DNA from: Sipunculus nudus
Taxonomy: Eukaryota > Annelida > Sipuncula > Golfingiida > Sipunculidae
Assembly (NCBI GenBank): GCA_026874595.1
Contig: CM049314.1
Location: 53,613,812 to 53,677,811, forward strand
Direction of reading: 5' to 3'
DNA length: 64,000 nt
Position numbers and translations under genes: made by a program. Below the pieces are notes generated by a model. That model made no database searches. It had not been told where the DNA came from and worked only from the letters and a program-made list of their open reading frames with translations. This document shows, one piece after another, positions 1 to 11,676 of the stretch (positions are counted from its first letter, which is position 1; every line of letters starts with the position of its first letter).

Positions 1-3000
1 AGGAAAGTCTTGTGAGCAGAGGTATCGTGTCAGCAGGATGGTCGTGTAAACAGAGGTATCGTGTGAGCGGAATGGTCTTGTTAACAGAGTTATCGTGTCA
101 ACAGCATGGTCATTTAAACAGAGGTATCGTGTCAGCAGGATGGTCGTATAAGCAGAGGTATCGTGTCAGCAGGATGTTCGTGTAAACAGAGGTATCGTGT
201 GAGCAGGATGGTCTTGTTAACAGAGGTATCGCGTCAACAGGATGGTCATGTAAGCAGAGGTATCGTGTCAGCACGATGGTCGTGTAAGCAGAGGTATCAT
301 GTCAGCATGATGGTCGTGTAAACAGAGGTATTGTGTGAGCAGGATGGTCTTGTTAACAGAGCTATCGTGTCAATAGAATGGTCATGTAAACAGAGGTATC
401 GTGTCAGCGGGATGGTCATGTAAACAGAGGTATCGTGTCAGCAGGATGGTCGTGTAAGAAGAGGTATCGTGTCAGCAGGATGGTCTTGTGAGCAGAGGTA
501 TCGTGTCAGCAGGATGGTCTTGTGAGCAGAAGTATCGTGTCAACAGGATGGTCATGTAAACAGAGGTATCGTGTCAGCAGGATGGTCATGTAAACAGAGG
601 TATCGTGTGAGCAGGATGGTCTTGTTAACAGAGGTATCGTGTGAGCAGGATGGTCTTGTTAACAGAAGTATCGTGTCAACAGGATGGTCATGTAAACAAA
701 AGTATCCTGTCAGCAGGATGGTCGTGTAAGCAGAGGTATCGTGTCAACAGGATGGTCGTGTAAACAGAGGTATCGTGTGAGCGGGATGGTCTTGTTAACA
801 GAGGTATCGTGTCAACAGGATCGTCGTGTAAACAGAGGTATCGTGTGAGCGGGATGGTTGTGTAAGCAGAGGTATCGTGTCAGCAGAATGGTCGTGTAAG
901 CAGAGGTATCGTGTCAGCAGGATGGTCGTGTAAGCAGATGTATCGTGTCAGCAGGATGGTCGTGTAAGCAGAGGTATCATGTCAGCATGATGGTCGTGTA
1001 AACAGAGGTATTTTGTGAGCAGGATGGTCTTGTTAACAGGGCTATCGTGTCAATAGGATGGTCATGTAAACAGAGGTATCGTGTCAGCAGGATGGTCGTG
1101 TAAGGAGAGGTATCGTGTTAGCAGGATGGTCTTGTGAGCAGAGATATCGTGTCAACAGTGTCAGAGGTATCGTGTCAGCAAGATGGTAATGTAAACAGAG
1201 GTTTCGTGTCAGCAAAATGGTCGTGTAAACAGAGGTATCGTGTCAGCAGGATGGACGTATAAACAGAGGTATCGTGTGAGCAGGATGGTCTTGTTAACAG
1301 AGGTATCGTGTCAACAGGATGGTCATGTAAGCAGAGGTATCGTGTCAGCACGATGGTCGTGTAAGCAGAGGTATCATGTCAGCATGATGGTCGTGTAAAC
1401 AGAGGTATTGTGTGAGCAGGATGGTCTTGTTAACAGAGCTATCGTGTCAATAGAATGGTCATGTAAACAGAGGTATCGTGTCAGCGGGATGGTCATGTAA
1501 ACAGAGGTATCGTGTCAGCAGGATGGTCTTGTGAGCAGAGGTATCGTGTCAGCAGGATGGTCTTGTGAGCAGAAGTATCGTGTCAACAGGATGGTCATGT
1601 AAACAGAGGTATCGTGTCAGCAGGATGGTCATGTAAACAGAGGTATCGTGTGAGCAGGATGGTCTTGTTAACAGTGGTATCGTGTGAGCAGGATGGTCTT
1701 GTTAACAGAAGTATCGTGTCAACAGGATGGTCATGTAAACAAAAGTATCCTGTCAGCAGGATGGTCGTGTAAGCAGAGGTATCGTGTCAACAGGATGGTC
1801 GTGTAAACAGAGGTATCGTGTGAGCGGGATGGTCTTGTTAACAGAGGTATCGTGTCAACAGGATGGTCGTGTAAACAGAGGTATCGTGTGAGCGGGATGG
1901 TCTTGTTAACAGAGTTATCGTGTCAACAGGATGGTCATGTAAGCAGAGGTATCGTGTCAACAGGATGGTCATGTAAGCAGAGGTATCGTGTCAGCAGGAT
2001 GGTCTTGTAAGCAGAGGTATCGTGTCAGCAGGATGGTCGTGTAAGCAGAGGTATCGTGTCAGCAGGATGGTAATGTTAACAGAGGTATCGTGTCAGCAGG
2101 ATGGTCTTATGAGAAGAGGTATCGTGTCAGCAGGATGGTCGTGTAAACAGAGGTATCGTGTGAGCGGGATGGTCTTGTTAACAGAGGTATCGTGTCAACA
2201 GGATGGTCGTGTAAGCAGAGGTATCGTGTCAGCAGGATGGTCTTGTGAGCAGAGTTATCGTGTCAGCAGGATAGTCTTGTGAGCAGAGGTATCGTGTCAG
2301 CAGGATAGTCTTGTGAGCAGAGGTATCGTGTCAGCAGGATGGTCGTGTAAACAGAGGTATCGTGTGAGCGGAATGGTCTTGTTAACAGAGTTATCGTGTC
2401 AACAGGATGGTCATTTAAACAGAGGTATCGTGTCAGCAGGATGGTCGTATAAGCAGAGGTATCGTGTCAGCAGGATGGTCGTGTAAACAGAGGTATCGTG
2501 TGAGCAGGATGGTCTTGTTAACAGAGGTATCGTGTCAACAGGATGGTCATGTAAGCAGAGATATCGTGTCAGCAGGATGGTCTTGTTTACAGAGGTATCG
2601 TGTCAACAGGATGGTCATGTAAACAGAGGTATCGTGTCAGCAGGATGGTCGTATAAGCAGAGGTATCGTGTCAGGAGGATGGTCGTGTAAACAGAGGTAT
2701 CGTGTGAGCAGGATGGTCTTGTTAACAGAGGTATCGTGTCAACAGGATGGTCGTGTAAGCAGAGGTATCATGTCAGCATGATGGTCATGTAAACAGAGGT
2801 ATTGTGTGAGCAGGATGGTCTTGTTAACAGAGCTATCGTGTCAATAGGATGGTCATGTAAACAGAGGTATCGTGTCAGCGGGATGGTCATGTAAACAGAG
2901 GTATCGTGTCAGCAGGATTGTCGTGTAAGGAGAGGTATCGTGTCAGCAGGATGGTCTTGTGAGCAGAGGTATCGTGTCAGCAGGATAGTCTTGTGAGCAG

Positions 3001-3448
3001 AAGTATCGTGTCAGCAGAATGGTCTTGTGAGCAGAGGTATCGTGTCAGCAGGATGGTCGTGTAAGCAGAGGTATCGTGTCAGCAGGATGGTCCTGTAAAC
3101 AGAGGTATCGTGTCAACAGGATGGTCATGTAAACAGAGGTATCGTGTCGGCAGGATGGTCGTGTAAGCAGAGGTATCGTGTCAACAGGATGGTCATGTAA
3201 GCAGAGACATCGTGTTAGCAGGATGGTCGTGTAAGCAGAGGTATCGTGTCAGCAGGATAGTCGTTTCAGCAGAGTGGTCGTGTGGGCAGAGTGCTCATAT
3301 CAGGGATATCGTGTCAGCAGGGTAGTTAGACTAAACAGAGATATCGTGTCAGCAGGGTGGTCGTGTCAGCAGGGTGGTCGTGTAGACAGTACTCATGTCC
3401 GCAGGGTGGTCGTGAAGACAGGGTGCTCATGTCAGCAGGGCAAGCCAT
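1..3448. repeat. 34-bp minisatellite array, about 95 copies
   Basis: Tandem array with a period of exactly 34 bp (for example successive units at 21 and 55). A typical unit contains GTATCGTGTCAGCAGGATGG followed by TCGTGTAAGCAGAG. Variants recur in a patterned order: GTGAGC or GTCAAC for GTCAGC, and TCTTGTTAAC or TCATGTAAAC for TCGTGTAAGC. The array runs off the left edge of the window. From about 3255 it degenerates into units containing CAGGGTGGTCGTGT and stops near 3448. Open frames inside it (for example 2022-2282) are by-products of the repeat, since 34 is not a multiple of three and most frames hit TAA or TGA. Confidence 0.97.
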
Positions 3449-4264
3449 ATAAATTTATCAGTTAAATACTCGCTGCCATGAAACATGTTCAAAGGTTGGA
3501 AAAATCCCCCATCGCCTTGATGTAAGTATCAAATTAACACATATATACCCAAAAGCGACATAAAATCCTAATTAGAAATTATACGCGGAAGCAGTTACTA
3601 TAATCGTTGTCAATATGTCAGTTTATGCCACAGCTAGTTAGGAATTTTCAAAGGGAGGTTTAGGCATGCATTATTAGCCTGTACAAAAAGGGAGTCGCTA
3701 AATGCTTTCTTATCCTATAAAGTTTTCAGTATGTCATAAACATTATATTTGGTCGGGACGATTCTTTACTGTGGGTCTTGTTATCATTATCTTTTTGACC
3801 CGTATCAAAGTATCCTGTAGCTTATAAAACAACCCCTAAGACACCTGTTATTCACGTGCACAGCCATTCAGTATGATACAGCTGTTTATTTGCCACATTT
3901 TCAAGGAACCTTGCTATAGGAAAACAAAGAACACCGTATGATAAAGCCGTTTATTATATAAGTTTATCAGAGTATCTTATTATATTAAACAAACGGCTGT
4001 AATAATTTAATCATTTTGATAGAACAGTATTTTTTTTTTAACAATGAGTCCAATAACTTGTATTTGATGTCACATTTATATGATCATGTAACATGATGAT
4101 ATTTTTATACGGTAGTCAATTAAACAATAAAAGAAAAAAAATATTATCCCATCTTAAAAGTTCACACACACATACATATATACATGCATGAATATTGACT
4201 ACAATAAATAATTTGGACACGCGTTTCGGTTCAACAATAAAACCGTTTACAGGGATAAGACCGC
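3449..4264. other. AT-rich intergenic stretch, nothing recognised
   Basis: I see no open frame of note, no tandem repeat and no element boundary. Short poly-T and poly-A runs and a CA/TA-rich patch near 4164-4190 are the only low-complexity features. Confidence 0.6.
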
Positions 4265-4270
4265 ATTCAT

Positions 4271-4455
4271 GAATTCACAAGCCAGGGGCGGACCCAGGAT
4301 TTAGGAAAAAGAGGGGTCCGACCCAGAAGGACAAATGACAAAACCTGAAAAAGTATCCCAGGTCTAGAAAAGGAGGGAGGCAAGGCCGCCAAAAATGGTC
4401 TGAAACTCTTAAAAAGGTTGCAGGGGCTTGAAAGGGGGAAGGGTGGTCCGGACCG
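4271..4455. repeat. GGCGGATCC-type dispersed repeat, copy 1
   Basis: Begins with GGGGCGGACCCAGGATTTAG and ends at GGTCCGGACCGCC. A second, longer copy is at 25690-25980 (GGGGCGGATCCAGGATTTAA, read on the minus strand), with the same order of blocks: a CCCAGGAGGAC-like motif, an AAACCCTTAAAAAGGTTG-like motif, and a purine-rich AAAGGGG block. The minus-strand open frame 4267-4470 is within it and is not a gene. Confidence 0.6.
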
Positions 4456-4456
4456 C

Positions 4457-5035
4457 CTTAGCCGTGACAATCAGACTCAGTAGGAAATGATAAATGGGCT
4501 TGTAAGCCTACTTGAGTCGTGATACAAGCACTATCGAGGGAATGCATCGCAGTGGGTTCCATCATGTTGCATTCATATCGTGGTAAACCACTCATAATCC
4601 TAACATTATGCTACGGATGATTATTTAACACAAGAGAAAACATGTGAACTCATTACCCAAACTGAAAACCCGTCTCTATGGTACCCAGTCATTTCCGGTA
4701 TCGTCTACAAGTTGCCTGCGTCCTGTAAACCGTTCGAGCCATGATTCTGTTTATGCGGTCACAAATCCAACAAACATGCCGAGATGTTTACCAATATGCT
4801 GAGTTAAAACTTTTTTTTGCTCATGTTTGGTGTTGTTTAAAAGTACACAAAAAATGCTATCGATCGGTCTGGTATATGTTGATTGACAGTGTACCTGTAG
4901 GCCATGAGGCGTTGTCGAAAATATTTGCATCCTCATGGGGCCTTAAAATGCGTTCCTCGGACCTAGATGAAAAGACACTCTGGCAGGCCAGTAATCTGGT
5001 CGTAATTTCAGAGGGTCGATATGGCGCTGAACCCC
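4457..5035. repeat. Direct duplication, left copy
   Basis: Starts at GCCGTGACAATCAGACTCAG and reads in the same order and orientation as 5736-6320 (GCCGTGACAACCCGACTCAG). Shared landmarks are CCTACTTGAGTCGTGATACA, AATGCATCGCAGTGG, GCCATGAGGCGTTGTC and TTTGCATCCTCATGGGGCCT. The copies are diverged by many point changes and small indels. The overlapping open frames on both strands at 4741-5240 are not supported as genes. Confidence 0.8.
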
Positions 5036-5080
5036 CCCCCCCCCCCACCCACCCCACACACACACACACACACACACACT
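5028..5080. repeat. Poly-C / (CA)n microsatellite
   Basis: A run of Cs followed by CCCACC and about 12 CA units. It ends the left copy of the direct duplication; the right copy has a different sequence at the equivalent point, so it expanded after or at the duplication boundary. Confidence 0.9.
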
Positions 5081-5735
5081 GACACAGCCTTGGATAAGCT
5101 TCTGCAAGCATTTCATTTAACATTCTTAATAAATGAGCGAGTTGTGTCTCTGTAACGCGATACTTGGACAAATACCTATGTTTCAGAATTATAAATTGCT
5201 CCTGATTTGACAGTTTATATGTTTTATTTTTATTTTTCATTTTTTTTGGGTGGTTGGGATGGGGATGGGTGAGAGGAGTTAAAATATGACCTGTAGTAAA
5301 TTTTGTGTTTAAACTAGCTAAACATGTCCTTGCTTGTCATTTGAGACACTACATGTCAGAAAGGCAGAACGGTCACTACACTTGAATCAGCATTATCCAA
5401 CAAACCAAGGAAAAGAAGAAAACTCAACTTATCTAAATTACATTAAGATTTAATGTAAACGTTAATATAAAAGTTGATTCCAGACTTTTGAAAGCTCCAT
5501 GTTCCAAAAGTCACATCTCACACGCCGGTTACCATCACACGGAAACAGATATCCGGGAACGTCCGCCTTCCTGTAATAAAAAAAGTAGCAAAAGTGACGT
5601 GTTAAAGGTAAAGAGGCCCCGGCATCATTCATACAGGTAGAATCATATAGGGAGAACATATGCCAGGGAACAGAAAACATGTTGCAACCTACTGCTTTTC
5701 TTATGATTTGTTTTCATTCGATTTTTCTTGATCCT
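5081..5735. other. Spacer between the two duplicated blocks, nothing recognised
   Basis: AT-rich with a poly-T/G patch at 5226-5265. The minus-strand open frame at 5462-5680 has no recognisable motif and no supporting splice signals. Confidence 0.5.
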
Positions 5736-6320
5736 AGCCGTGACAACCCGACTCAGTAGGCAATGATAATTGGGCTGGTAATTAAGCCTACTTGAGTCGT
5801 GATACAAGCAATATACAGGAATGCATCGCAGTGGTCTTCCGCCATGTTGCATTCATATTGTGGTAAACAACCCATAATCTTAACATTATACTTCAAATGA
5901 TGTCTTAACACAAAGGAATACATGTGAACTCAGACCCCAAACTAAAACTCCGTCTCCATGATAACCAGTAACGAGTCATTTCCTGCATGTATCGCGTACA
6001 AGTTGGCTGCGTCCAGTAACCCGTGCGAGCCATGCTTGTATTCATGCGGTTAGAAATTCAACAAACATGCGGAGGGGTTTACCAATATGTTGAGGTAAAA
6101 CGGAACTTGTTAGAAAGTGTACTAAAAAGGCTAACGTTGAGTCTGTTGTATGTCAAGTAGCAGTGTACCTGTAGGCCATGAGGCGTTGTCAAAAATGACG
6201 AAAATATTTGCATCCTCATGGGGCCTGATAATGCGTTACTCAGACCTAGATATAAAGGCACTCTGACAGCCAGTGATCTGGCCGTAATGTCAGAGGGCCG
6301 ATATTGCGCTAGACTTGATT
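5736..6320. repeat. Direct duplication, right copy
   Basis: Second copy of the block at 4457-5035, displaced by about 1.27 kb. Matches extend through AGACCTAGAT, AGGCACTCTG and TCAGAGGGCCGATAT, which correspond to AGACACTCTG and TCAGAGGGTCGATAT on the left. It is unclear whether this is a tandem segmental duplication or two insertions of one dispersed element. Confidence 0.8.
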
Positions 6321-7095
6321 CCTGCTGCCGATGCAGTTCCACAACTTTACCAAGAAGTTATATTATGTGTGCTTTATGTCGGAGACACGATTCAGGAACA
6401 CGAGGAACCTAATGGTGTAACCTAAGTGATCAACAGCAATCGGCAAAATTGCAATGACGTATTTTTGAAGAAAAAAAAAAATGTTTCATTTATTTATTAA
6501 ATTTTTTTTTTTTTTGGGGGGGGGGGGATTATGAATCCTCTGACCTAGAATTTCCACAAATAAAAGAAAGGAAAATTTATAACATTATCTGCACTCGCCC
6601 GGTTTCAATTTACTGCCTCGATAATATGTCCAAGGGGCTGAAAAACGAACGAGTCCCGCACGACATAGCAGTCATTGATCAAAGCAGCTTATACTTTAGG
6701 CTGGTTTTCTGTTTCGTTCGGCCAGGTATGCAGTAAAAATATTCAGGGTACAAATAAATACACGTGAAGCCGGTAAACTCAAAAACATTTTGAATATGGC
6801 CTAACTATTACATAAATGGTATGACATAGTGACAAGAGTATACATAGACTGAAAACAAAACAAAACGGAATATGCTTGAACATATTGTAGTAATATGACT
6901 TTTATCAATATGATATTTAAATAGTAGAAAACATATTCTCTTTTACGTGTAATTTAGTTTTACACAAATGGATATTTTGTTGATATATATCCAGTTGAAA
7001 AAAAGCTCTCTGTAAAATTAATTGGGCAATATTATGAAAATTTATTTATGCCAACTTAATGCATCTGTTGGTTTTGTGGGTGACTTACGGAATGA
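6321..7095. other. AT-rich stretch with homopolymers, nothing recognised
   Basis: Contains a poly-A run near 6468-6480, a poly-T run near 6504-6516 and a poly-G run at 6517-6527. No coding signal seen. Confidence 0.5.
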
Positions 7096-7254
7096 CTAGT
7101 TGAAGCAGGTGGACGGGGCGTTTCCTGTTGGGTAGCAGCATGCCTCGTGTAGTTGATATTCACAGTTACACATGGCCCAGTCAGGTCTCTCCTCGAAACA
7201 CACCGGGCATCCCTCATAGCCCTCACCGCAACCGAACCTGACGCCAGCGTGACA
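7096..7254 (-). CDS. Cysteine-rich minus-strand open frame, possible terminal exon
   Basis: Not recognised. A 52-codon open frame ending in TAG (7096-7098) lies in a local GC-rich island (about 7080-7330) within AT-rich DNA. It has about ten cysteines, including the cluster CPVCFEERPDWAMCNCEYQL and then HEACC, a spacing that could suit a zinc-binding or disulphide-rich fold. There is no in-frame ATG. A CAG at the minus-strand position just before the codon for the first Phe (about 7240-7242) could be a splice acceptor, but the pyrimidine tract is poor. An overlapping frame with an ATG (minus strand, 7056-7262) codes for an unconvincing basic peptide. It could be a last exon of a small secreted or RING-like protein, a decayed transposon exon, or chance. 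Confidence 0.25.
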   Translation of the reverse strand, partial: CHAGVRFGCGEGYEGCPVCFEERPDWAMCNCEYQLHEACCYPTGNAPSTCFN

Positions 7255-7995
7255 TTAGCCATGACAACATGACACTCAGGCCTTCGGAAATAAACTGATA
7301 GGGCCTGGAGTCATGATGGCAGTCACAACAGAACGCCCATTCTAAGGGTCGGATCAAAATATTTACTGTCTGGTATTATTTGGCATCACAGGCTTATAAA
7401 GTCGTATTATATGTGCTTAATATCGAAGAAGAAATGTTGTTACACAAAAATAATTACATTTTTTACCTCCTTTCATCACTGTGGCACCGATTCACGTGAA
7501 GCGGTACTTCTCATTCAAAACTAAAGGTGTCATGGCGCGGTCGTGTATGTAAACTTGGAAGTCGGAAGCCGGAAGCCGGAAACCAAGGAATGTCTTATAA
7601 ATAAAGCAGTTTAAAGCATGTACAAAATGCTAACGCTTCAATACCATTTTGTTTTTTCCCCGATAGAATAAGATCTTTATTATCATTCTGTGAAGAATAA
7701 TAGTGATCCATTCTTTAATCTGAAAGTTATGGATGATTTTGTGCTCGGAAGCCATCTCGGATTTCAGGCAGAAGTGATGGGATGTGATCCAATGTGTATA
7801 ACTCGGAAGTCACAGAGACGCACTGGTTAACTTGTGGTCAGTTAAGAGCCACAGCCCAAATGCAGTTTCATTATAATTATAGCTGCATGCAAATATTAAA
7901 ATTGCTTATGCATGATTCTGCTTTTAATGAGTGTATAATACAATACATGATACATAATCGAAAAACTATAACTTCTTAATTTTTTTATTTGTTAG

Positions 7996-7997
<2 letters not shown>

Positions 7998-8067
<70 letters not shown>
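7998..8067. repeat. (TA)n microsatellite
   Basis: About 34 uninterrupted TA units inside the 7.5-9.7 kb inverted-repeat element. Confidence 0.97.
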
Positions 8068-8071
<4 letters not shown>

Positions 8072-8502
8072 GTGTGGGTTTATTTTCACGTAATATATTT
8101 CACCCCATCTAAAGCTTTGTTTTTGTTAAAGATATTTATATTTACATGGGGAGGGTATGGGAAGGGATTAATTTTTAAAATATGCAATGTAAAGAGGACA
8201 TTTTGAGGCACCTAAAACAAATGATTATGAGGATTTTCTGTTCCGCAACTATTCTCCTACATGTTTTTGAACAATATATTAAAACCTGATGTTGTTGGGC
8301 TTTAATATTTATATTTCTATAAAATTACGGTATAAACTGGAAAGTCCAAATATTCAAAAGTTCATAACATGTTAATGTCAATGATGAAACGCGCGTCTAT
8401 ACATTTATAACTTTCAAAATGTCACTATTTAAAGGTAGTACTCGTTGTCAAATAATTAATATGTTTAAATCTTATGACAATCTTTGCATTTGACCGACTT
8501 TT

Positions 8503-8667
8503 GTGATCTGTGAGCGCCCAGGCTCGGGCAGCAGAGCACAGTGCGTGAGTCTGAGTATCAGCCGAGGAGGCGTGAGATTTTTCACGGTCGATCCCACCCC
8601 GAGCTCAGCTCTGTGGGAGACCGTGCATGACTCGCACGGTAATGCGATGGGGGGGGGGGGGGGGGGA
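8503..8667. other. GC-rich patch ending in poly-G
   Basis: A GC-rich segment in an AT-rich background, ending in a run of about 18 Gs at 8649-8666. Open frames on both strands overlap here because the composition is stop-poor. No protein family recognised. Confidence 0.4.
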
Positions 8668-9735
8668 TTCCTCAATATACTAGTTTATATTTGGATGCTC
8701 TCATAGTGGAGTAAATCACAAACTTGTGAATTGGAAAGTAAAAAATATAATAATGAAATTGCTGGGGAATAAAAAAAAGTAATCTGAAAAAGAAAGGAAA
8801 ATTAATTACGAATTAATTGGAAAATAACTCGATAAAATGAGAGATATTACGTCTGAAGTGGCTTGCGCCCTCTATGGATGCACCACTGAATAATAAATAT
8901 GTTATAATAAACCCTAATACGGCATTAAAAATAGTAATAAATTACGATGTCATTCAAAATAAAAACAGTAATATATTTCCCATACGTTGAACAAATATGA
9001 AAATTCAATATATTTTGATCCTTATAAAAATCTTTATCTGAATATTCTGTGTATACTGACTATTTTTATTTGATTCTTATATTTTTATCCTCAGAAAACA
9101 AAATTAACCGGACTATAGTCGGAATTCTCGATACAGTAGTACCGTGCGCTTTCGGACATCCTTCTCTCCGAACAAAATAGTTGCTGGTACCATGCAGGTT
9201 CTTAATTAAACAGAATGTGTTATATCTGTAACATTTGCTATGTAACAATTTATTTTTAAACATTTACTGAACTTTCCCCCAACATAAAATACGTAACAGC
9301 GTAAAATATTGATGAGTTAATATAATCTTGTTTTACAAATGAAATAAAATATCATTATTATATATTATAAAAAAAACAGCATCATGAATGTAAAAAAAAA
9401 CAGATTGAGTTTATGAAATATATGTCATATTGAAATAATTGAAAATGCTTGACACGTTTGCTGACGATATGATGACCAGTGCATTAGCCAATACTGGCTT
9501 CCGAGTTTTACACATCTGGACCATAATCGGGCATTTCCGAGAAAAAAAAATAGTCTATAACTTCGGATGGATAACTTTGATTTTTGCATTATGATAGAAA
9601 AAACCTTATTCTATCAATAAACATAAAATGTACTTTCCATTGATCTAGTAGCATTTTAATTATGCTTCGACCATTGCTTTATTTAAAAAAATCCTTGCTT
9701 CCGACTTCCGACTTCCGAGTTTTACACATAGCCGT

Positions 9736-10089
9736 TTGGGAATCCCCTACCGGAAGTTATGGTTCTCCCGCTGACAGACGTGGAGACGAGTTTTTCGAGT
9801 AAAACTAGCCTCGGTATTAAAAACTGCTGCACGAATACACGTAAGTCAACCGTGGTTGTAATAATAATTATTTTCGCCAACAGAATAACGTCACTTTTTG
9901 TCTTAACTCGGGAAAATGACAGCTCGAGAAGTAGATGAAAATGAAAAATTAGTGTCAGAAATGGCGTGCACATCTGCACGTACTAGAATTGATGCGAACC
10001 CAATAGCTTGTACTGTCACCCCATCGTCTTCAGTATATCTAAAATCGACGTTTGGGGTGACAAGCTGTCGCTAGCGTGACATGTGCCTT
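9736..10089. other. Intergenic stretch, nothing recognised
   Basis: The 85-residue minus-strand frame at 9722-9979 has no recognisable motif and begins inside the adjacent element's terminus. Confidence 0.4.
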
Positions 10090-11085
10090 GACCGTCCGGA
10101 CCGCAGCGCAGCTGGCAGACTACAAGGCCTGTAGGTATAAACCATCAAATTAAATAAGAACCTCCAGCCCGCACGGCAGCTGGCAGACAACCTCTCCTGT
10201 AGGTAAAAAGTCAACATAAAAAAGACCCTCCGGCCCGCACTTCAGCTGGCAGACAACGTATCATCTAGGTAAAAAAAAACATAAATAAGACCCTCCGGCG
10301 TTAACGGCAGTACGCTCTTTTCACAGCGCTTTAACAATAGGCCTAGTACCCATACCGTAAGCGCTGTTTGTTATGACCTCGTATCCTGAATTGCTATACC
10401 AGAGGGGAGCACTGTATTTTTGTCCAATCAGGTGAGACTTTGTGCTGGAAGACACTGTCAAGCGAGGAATACACGGAGCCAATCATGTTCATTTCGTTTT
10501 GATTGACAGCTCATCGCCCCGGTAAAAGGCCACAGGCTCAGAGAGAATTGCCCCAGACGTGGTTTGCTTAAGGCCTTGGGCACATATGATGCCCGGCCGG
10601 TGAGCTGTAATTCAAACGAAACGTATCAACAAAGGCTGCTTGCACACCTCGCTGGCTGGTTTCAATTCTGCAGACAACAGATACATGGCTACACTAACAC
10701 AGTCATAATGTCATAATCGAATTGGGTCAATGATGCGAGAATGCAGAGGGAGCAATTAAAATTCGACCGTAAACTCATCAAGCGGCGCTTGAAGCGCAGC
10801 TATTGGCGGAGCCAGGATGCCTGTCGAGTATTTGTTTATTGGCATCTGGTTGGCTGCTTGTCACATCATACGAACGTATTTTTCAGGGGACAACGAACCG
10901 CCATCTTGTGTCTAAATATATCATAAACGGTCAAAGCTGGCAGCGTGAAAATCAGTTGCTTCTTTAGAAGCGCAAGATTTCCGCTGCCTCGGGAGCATAT
11001 ATCGGCAGCTGGCAGACAATTAGTCCTGTAGATAAAAATCACCAAACTAGATAAGACCCTCCGGCCCTAACGGCAGCTGGCAGAC
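10090..11085. repeat. Composite repeat with five copies of an approximately 70-bp motif
   Basis: CAGCTGGCAGACAAC-type units, each followed by CCTGTAGGTAAAAA and preceded by CCTCCGGCCC, recur at about 10108, 10180 and 10243 and again at about 11005 and 11070, all in the same orientation. Between the two clusters are two blocks with counterparts elsewhere. Block 10310-10460 (CACAGCGCTTTA, AAGCGCTGTT, GGGGAGCACTGTAT, CCAATCAG) matches 34779-34920. Block 10818-11000 (GCTTCTTTAGAAGCGCAAGA, CTGCCTCGGGAGCATA) matches 38100-38245. The order is conserved. The 61-codon frame at 10741-10926 is inside the repeat. Confidence 0.65.
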
Positions 11086-11676
11086 AACTATTTTGAGAAT
11101 CTGCCTGAAGGTTAGCCCACAAGAATGGACTCCGCAATTGCTTTTATTTTGGCGACTGGCGCAATATGGAGTCGATAGATTGCCCCTGTATAGTTAACTA
11201 TGACTATAACACTTAATATACAACTGTGCGATTTAATATATTTCCATTGGTTAATGTTCAGTTCATCTATGTTTATTGAATATTTGATCACTCAAAAATC
11301 ATAAATGGTCTATTCTGAGCACTATTTTGCACCCAGAAACTGAAAATATGTACATAATAGTACACAGGGTGTAGCATTATACAGGACCGCCACCAAATGC
11401 AAGATGTTTACCATCATGTTAATGCTTCAATTCTCTCTGGACAAATAAATCAATTATTGATGTTACAGGTGCTTCACGCTTTCCAGAATGGTTATTTTTT
11501 ATTACAGGCCTTTCAATATACCACATAATGTAAACATAGGTATGTTACAACCATAGGAAATAGTTTTATTCAATTTCCATTCTAAGAGTAACAGATCGTT
11601 TCGTGCTATAATCCCAGTTAGCCCTATGGTTTGCCGGCCGACGCAACAGACTCAGAAACCTGTTGCGTCGCCGTAT
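11086..11676. other. Spacer up to the palindrome, nothing recognised
   Basis: AT-rich, no coding signal. A small hairpin (GACGCAACAG paired with CTGTTGCGTC, 11639-11669) sits just outside the left arm of the 4.9-kb palindrome. Confidence 0.5.

Larger units (their letters stand above)
7535..9735. mobile_element. Inverted-repeat element with AACTCGGAAGTCGGAAG-type termini
   Basis: The left end reads TGTATGTAAACTTGGAAGTC, then repeated CGGAAGC motifs. The right end at about 9702-9727 is its inverse, with repeated CTTCCGA then GAGTTTTACACA. Similarity continues inward: AATAAAGCAGTTTAAAGCAT on the left matches AATAAAGCAATGGTCGAAGC on the right strand, and GATAGAATAAG occurs on both. A second, inner copy of the terminal motif is present on each side (GTGTATAACTCGGAAG near 7794 and the inverse CTTCCGAGTTTTACACATC near 9498). 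The interior has no transposase-like frame, so this would be a non-autonomous DNA transposon. I could not find a convincing target duplication. Confidence 0.6.

Noticed and set aside
2022-2282. 86-codon frame in the 34-bp array
   Set aside because: Pure repeat, starts at GTG, open only where units lack TAA/TGA in that frame.
1-3448. CRISPR array
   Set aside because: Units are head-to-tail with no unique spacers, and the DNA is eukaryotic.
4741-5240. 113- and 127-codon frames on opposite strands
   Set aside because: Low-complexity C/CA repeat inflates both, and the duplicated copy at 5.7-6.3 kb does not keep either frame.
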